NCBI RefSeq assembly: GCF_010667575.1
Contig: NZ_JAABNT010000010.1
Span: 1-64,000, forward strand
DNA from: Sulfitobacter sediminilitoris
GTDB taxonomy: Bacteria; Pseudomonadota; Alphaproteobacteria; Rhodobacterales; Rhodobacteraceae
DNA length: 64,000 nucleotides
Direction: 5' to 3'
In this document: positions 62,335 to 64,000 of the stretch, in pieces
How positions within the stretch are numbered: the first letter of the stretch is position 1
How the letters are laid out: each line of letters opens with the position of its first letter
Made by a program: the position numbers and the translations under genes
The notes under the pieces: model-generated
What the model was told of the DNA's origin: nothing
What the model saw: only the letters and a program-made list of their open reading frames with translations
The model's database searches: none

Positions 62335-63132
62335 CTAGCTTCGCGCCTTACCCAGATGAAGGCCCGCATCTACCAGCAACAGTTCCCCGGTCACATGCCG
62401 GGAAGCGTCAGAGAGGAAGAAGAGTGCCGTCTCGGCTATGTCATCCGGGCCGGACGCTACGGCCAGCGGGGTTGCAGCCTCAATGCCGCGAAGCGTTTTC
62501 TCAAATGCATCCTCGTCCATGGTATCCTTGAACCAGCGCGTACCAATAAAACCTGGGCAGATTGCGTTCACTCTGATAGCCGGGGCCAACGCTCTGGCCA
62601 GTGAAAGTGTCATCGTGTTGAGCGCACCTTTCGAGGCAGCATAGGCAACAGATGATCCGATGCCTTTTACCCCGGCAATCGAAGAGGTGTTGAGTACCGT
62701 GCTGGCCCTTCCGGTCTGCTTGTACGCCGCCTCAAGCAAAACCTTGGCAGCTTGCAGCATCAGATAGGATCCAACCACATTCACTTCGTAGATATCGAGG
62801 AAATCATCTTTTGTGAGCGCGTTCAGATCAGCATGGTCCCGCGCATGCCGCGTGATACCAGCATTGTTGGCTAGAATATCCAGCTTGCCCCACGGCCCTG
62901 CCGCATCAACAAGCGCCTGACACCCCTCTTGATCCGCCACGTTTGCCTGCACCACGACTACTTTCGCTCCGGCTGTCCGACATTGATCAGCAGCTTCCTC
63001 AGCTTCAACAGAAGAACGGGAATAGTTGATGATGACGTCTGCACCGCGTTCAGCCAACTTGATCGCGATTGAACGCCCCAAACCTGTCGCAGACCCGGTA
63101 ACTAAGGCCACGCGCCCTTCCAAATCATCCAT
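62335..63132 (-). CDS. SDR oxidoreductase (FabG-like)
   Basis: A 265-aa classical short-chain dehydrogenase. Cofactor motif VTGSATGLGRSIA (residues 10-22), ILANNAGITRHARD (about 92), catalytic Ser in LNTSSIAGVKG and Tyr/Lys in VAYAASKGALNTM (about 164). An Arg/Ser pair after strand two (NYSRSSVEAEE) favours NADPH. The stop is preceded by a short tail (LVDAGLHLGKARS). It lies 188 bp downstream of the TetR gene on the same strand and is probably controlled by it. The substrate is not identifiable. Confidence 0.88.
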   Translation of the reverse strand: MDDLEGRVALVTGSATGLGRSIAIKLAERGADVIINYSRSSVEAEEAADQCRTAGAKVVVVQANVADQEGCQALVDAAGPWGKLDILANNAGITRHARDHADLNALTKDDFLDIYEVNVVGSYLMLQAAKVLLEAAYKQTGRASTVLNTSSIAGVKGIGSSVAYAASKGALNTMTLSLARALAPAIRVNAICPGFIGTRWFKDTMDEDAFEKTLRGIEAATPLAVASGPDDIAETALFFLSDASRHVTGELLLVDAGLHLGKARS

Positions 63133-63320
63133 TTTTGCACCCTTTCAAATTCTCTCATAACCACTCTGCCTCCTTTCTGAAGACATGAGCAAAGAGTCTT
63201 TTCAGAGAGGTTTGATCCGAGGAAGTGGACGGATGTGGGAATTTCATAGTTTGACAGCGTCCGATCGACAGACGGACCGGAACAATTGCCGCTACATGCT
63301 GGACCGGGTCGCGACAAACT

Positions 63321-63905
63321 CTATTTTGATGTGAGAGCCGCAATCAGCGCGTCAATCATATCAGACGCGGAATGTTTCAACGGATCTTTCAATCTGTCTG
63401 AAAGACCAAACATGAGAACCAATCCCAATACCGCCGAATGGATGGCAAATGCTTCCTGGCGCACAGCAACGGGTTCATTGCTAAGCTTGTCGGCAAGAAC
63501 GGCATACATCCTGTCAGTCACGGGATGTACCTTCTCCAGCAGCTTGACAGAATGAGGCTCCGAAGCGCTTGGCGGAATCGTCTGTGGCAAGAGGTACATC
63601 ATCCGAAATCGGTCAAGATCATCAAGGTGAAAAGCCGCGATAGCTCTGACGAACGAATCAATTGCCTCATCGCGTGAGGATGAACGGGAGACCGATTGCA
63701 CCGCGATGTCGGCCTCCGCCTCCAGCCAAGGCAGAAACAATGCAGCCAAAAGGTCGTGCTTCGTTGAATACCAGTATAGCACCGCTTGTTTTGTTCGCCC
63801 CAGACGACGGGCAATCGCATCGAAGGAAACCGCTGCCAGCCCGTCCGATGCGAGAAGTTCGCGGGCAATTATCAGAATCTGATCCTTGGTGTTTTTCCCA
63901 GACAT
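63321..63905 (-). CDS. TetR-family transcriptional regulator
   Basis: The 194-aa product has an N-terminal helix-turn-helix (residues 8-55: DQILIIARELLASDGLAAVS, then IARRLGRTKQAVLYWYSTKH) and a helical ligand-binding domain. Two mirror-image palindromes lie 20-60 bp upstream of the start codon, so autorepression is likely. The SDR gene downstream on the same strand is the probable co-regulated target. Confidence 0.92.
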   Translation of the reverse strand: MSGKNTKDQILIIARELLASDGLAAVSFDAIARRLGRTKQAVLYWYSTKHDLLAALFLPWLEAEADIAVQSVSRSSSRDEAIDSFVRAIAAFHLDDLDRFRMMYLLPQTIPPSASEPHSVKLLEKVHPVTDRMYAVLADKLSNEPVAVRQEAFAIHSAVLGLVLMFGLSDRLKDPLKHSASDMIDALIAALTSK

Positions 63906-63924
63906 CTACATAATCCTTGACGAC

Positions 63925-63964
63925 TTACCATTGGTAAGCTATCTCACTTACCAATGGTAAGTAA
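63925..63964. promoter_or_regulatory. twin TetR-type operators
   Basis: CTTACCATTGGTAAG at 63926-63940 and CTTACCAATGGTAAG at 63949-63963 are both 15-bp near-perfect palindromes and are exact reverse complements of each other. Their centres are 23 bp apart, about two helical turns, so two dimers could bind on one face of the DNA. They sit just upstream of the TetR start codon (63905). Confidence 0.8.
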
Positions 63965-64000
63965 AGCGTGATCTAACGTTAAGACGTTCAAAGGAACGGA

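Noticed and set aside
1..64000. CRISPR arrays, rRNA operons and complete tRNA genes
   Set aside because: Reading both strands showed no regularly spaced repeats and no complete tRNA cloverleaf; only the tRNA-like end near 43.5 kb was seen.

Overview
The window reads as chromosomal or large-replicon DNA of a marine alphaproteobacterium of the Rhodobacteraceae (Roseobacter group). The reasons are a GC-rich background, several peptide/opine-type ABC operons, a VPLPA-CTERM protein remnant, and IS110, IS630, IS3 and IS6 relatives of the kind common in that family. This assignment is by pattern recognition only; no rRNA or marker gene is present.

Layout. Positions 1-2.5 kb hold an IS110-family and an IS630-family transposase side by side; the IS630 one has its first catalytic Asp changed to Asn. 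At 3.3-4.2 kb lies a LysM/coiled-coil protein. From 4.34 to 6.30 kb is an IS3-family element whose middle has been replaced by a gene for an acetoacetate-decarboxylase-fold (ADC-like) protein; both IS ends and both transposase stubs are still recognisable. After an orphan WGR-domain gene comes a tight seven-gene operon (7.0-13.6 kb): a peptide-type ABC importer, a calcineurin-like phosphoesterase and a C-x5-R phosphatase. Then follows a 1296-residue protein (14.0-17.9 kb) built from two ADC-like modules, the second without the Schiff-base lysine. Positions 18-20.6 kb are more AT-rich: a VOC protein, an orphan LivM permease and a mazEF pair with a clear promoter and operators. A lipid A-type acyltransferase and two divergent phosphate transporters (Pit and NptA type) follow.

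Positions 26.2-41.8 kb form an amide/peptide catabolism island: ketopantoate reductase-like and oxalate-CoA ligase-like genes, an M20 peptidase, an internally deleted M20D hydrolase, a complete peptide ABC importer, an M81/MlrC-like peptidase, an IclR regulator, a penicillin-acylase-type Ntn hydrolase and a second M20 deacylase. IS6-family transposase remnants in the same orientation lie at about 25.9 and 43.9 kb and bracket this island together with an RTX-repeat protein. From 46.9 to 51.6 kb is a second, partly decayed set with the same enzyme types: M20D hydrolase, amidase, M81 peptidase, an amidase fragment and the tail of an ABC ATPase. Between the two sets are a caspase-like (C14) protein and a truncated VPLPA-CTERM gene.

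Positions 51.7-54.2 kb carry Hsp20, an HdeD-like protein and acetate kinase. Positions 54.4-60.6 kb carry an acid-sugar catabolic operon (SDR, IlvD/Edd-type dehydratase, FAH-family hydrolase, 2-hydroxyacid dehydrogenase, LysE exporter) and a divergent DenD-type erythronate dehydrogenase. The likely logic is aldonate to 2-keto-3-deoxy acid, then to the 2,4-diketo acid, then to pyruvate plus a two- or three-carbon hydroxy acid. The end of the window holds a polytopic transporter, an SDR and a TetR regulator with two mirror-image 15-bp palindromes just upstream.

The strongest candidates for something undescribed are the ADC-like family (one copy embedded in an IS3 element, one giant tandem copy) and the ABC importer/phosphoesterase/phosphatase operon lying between them.
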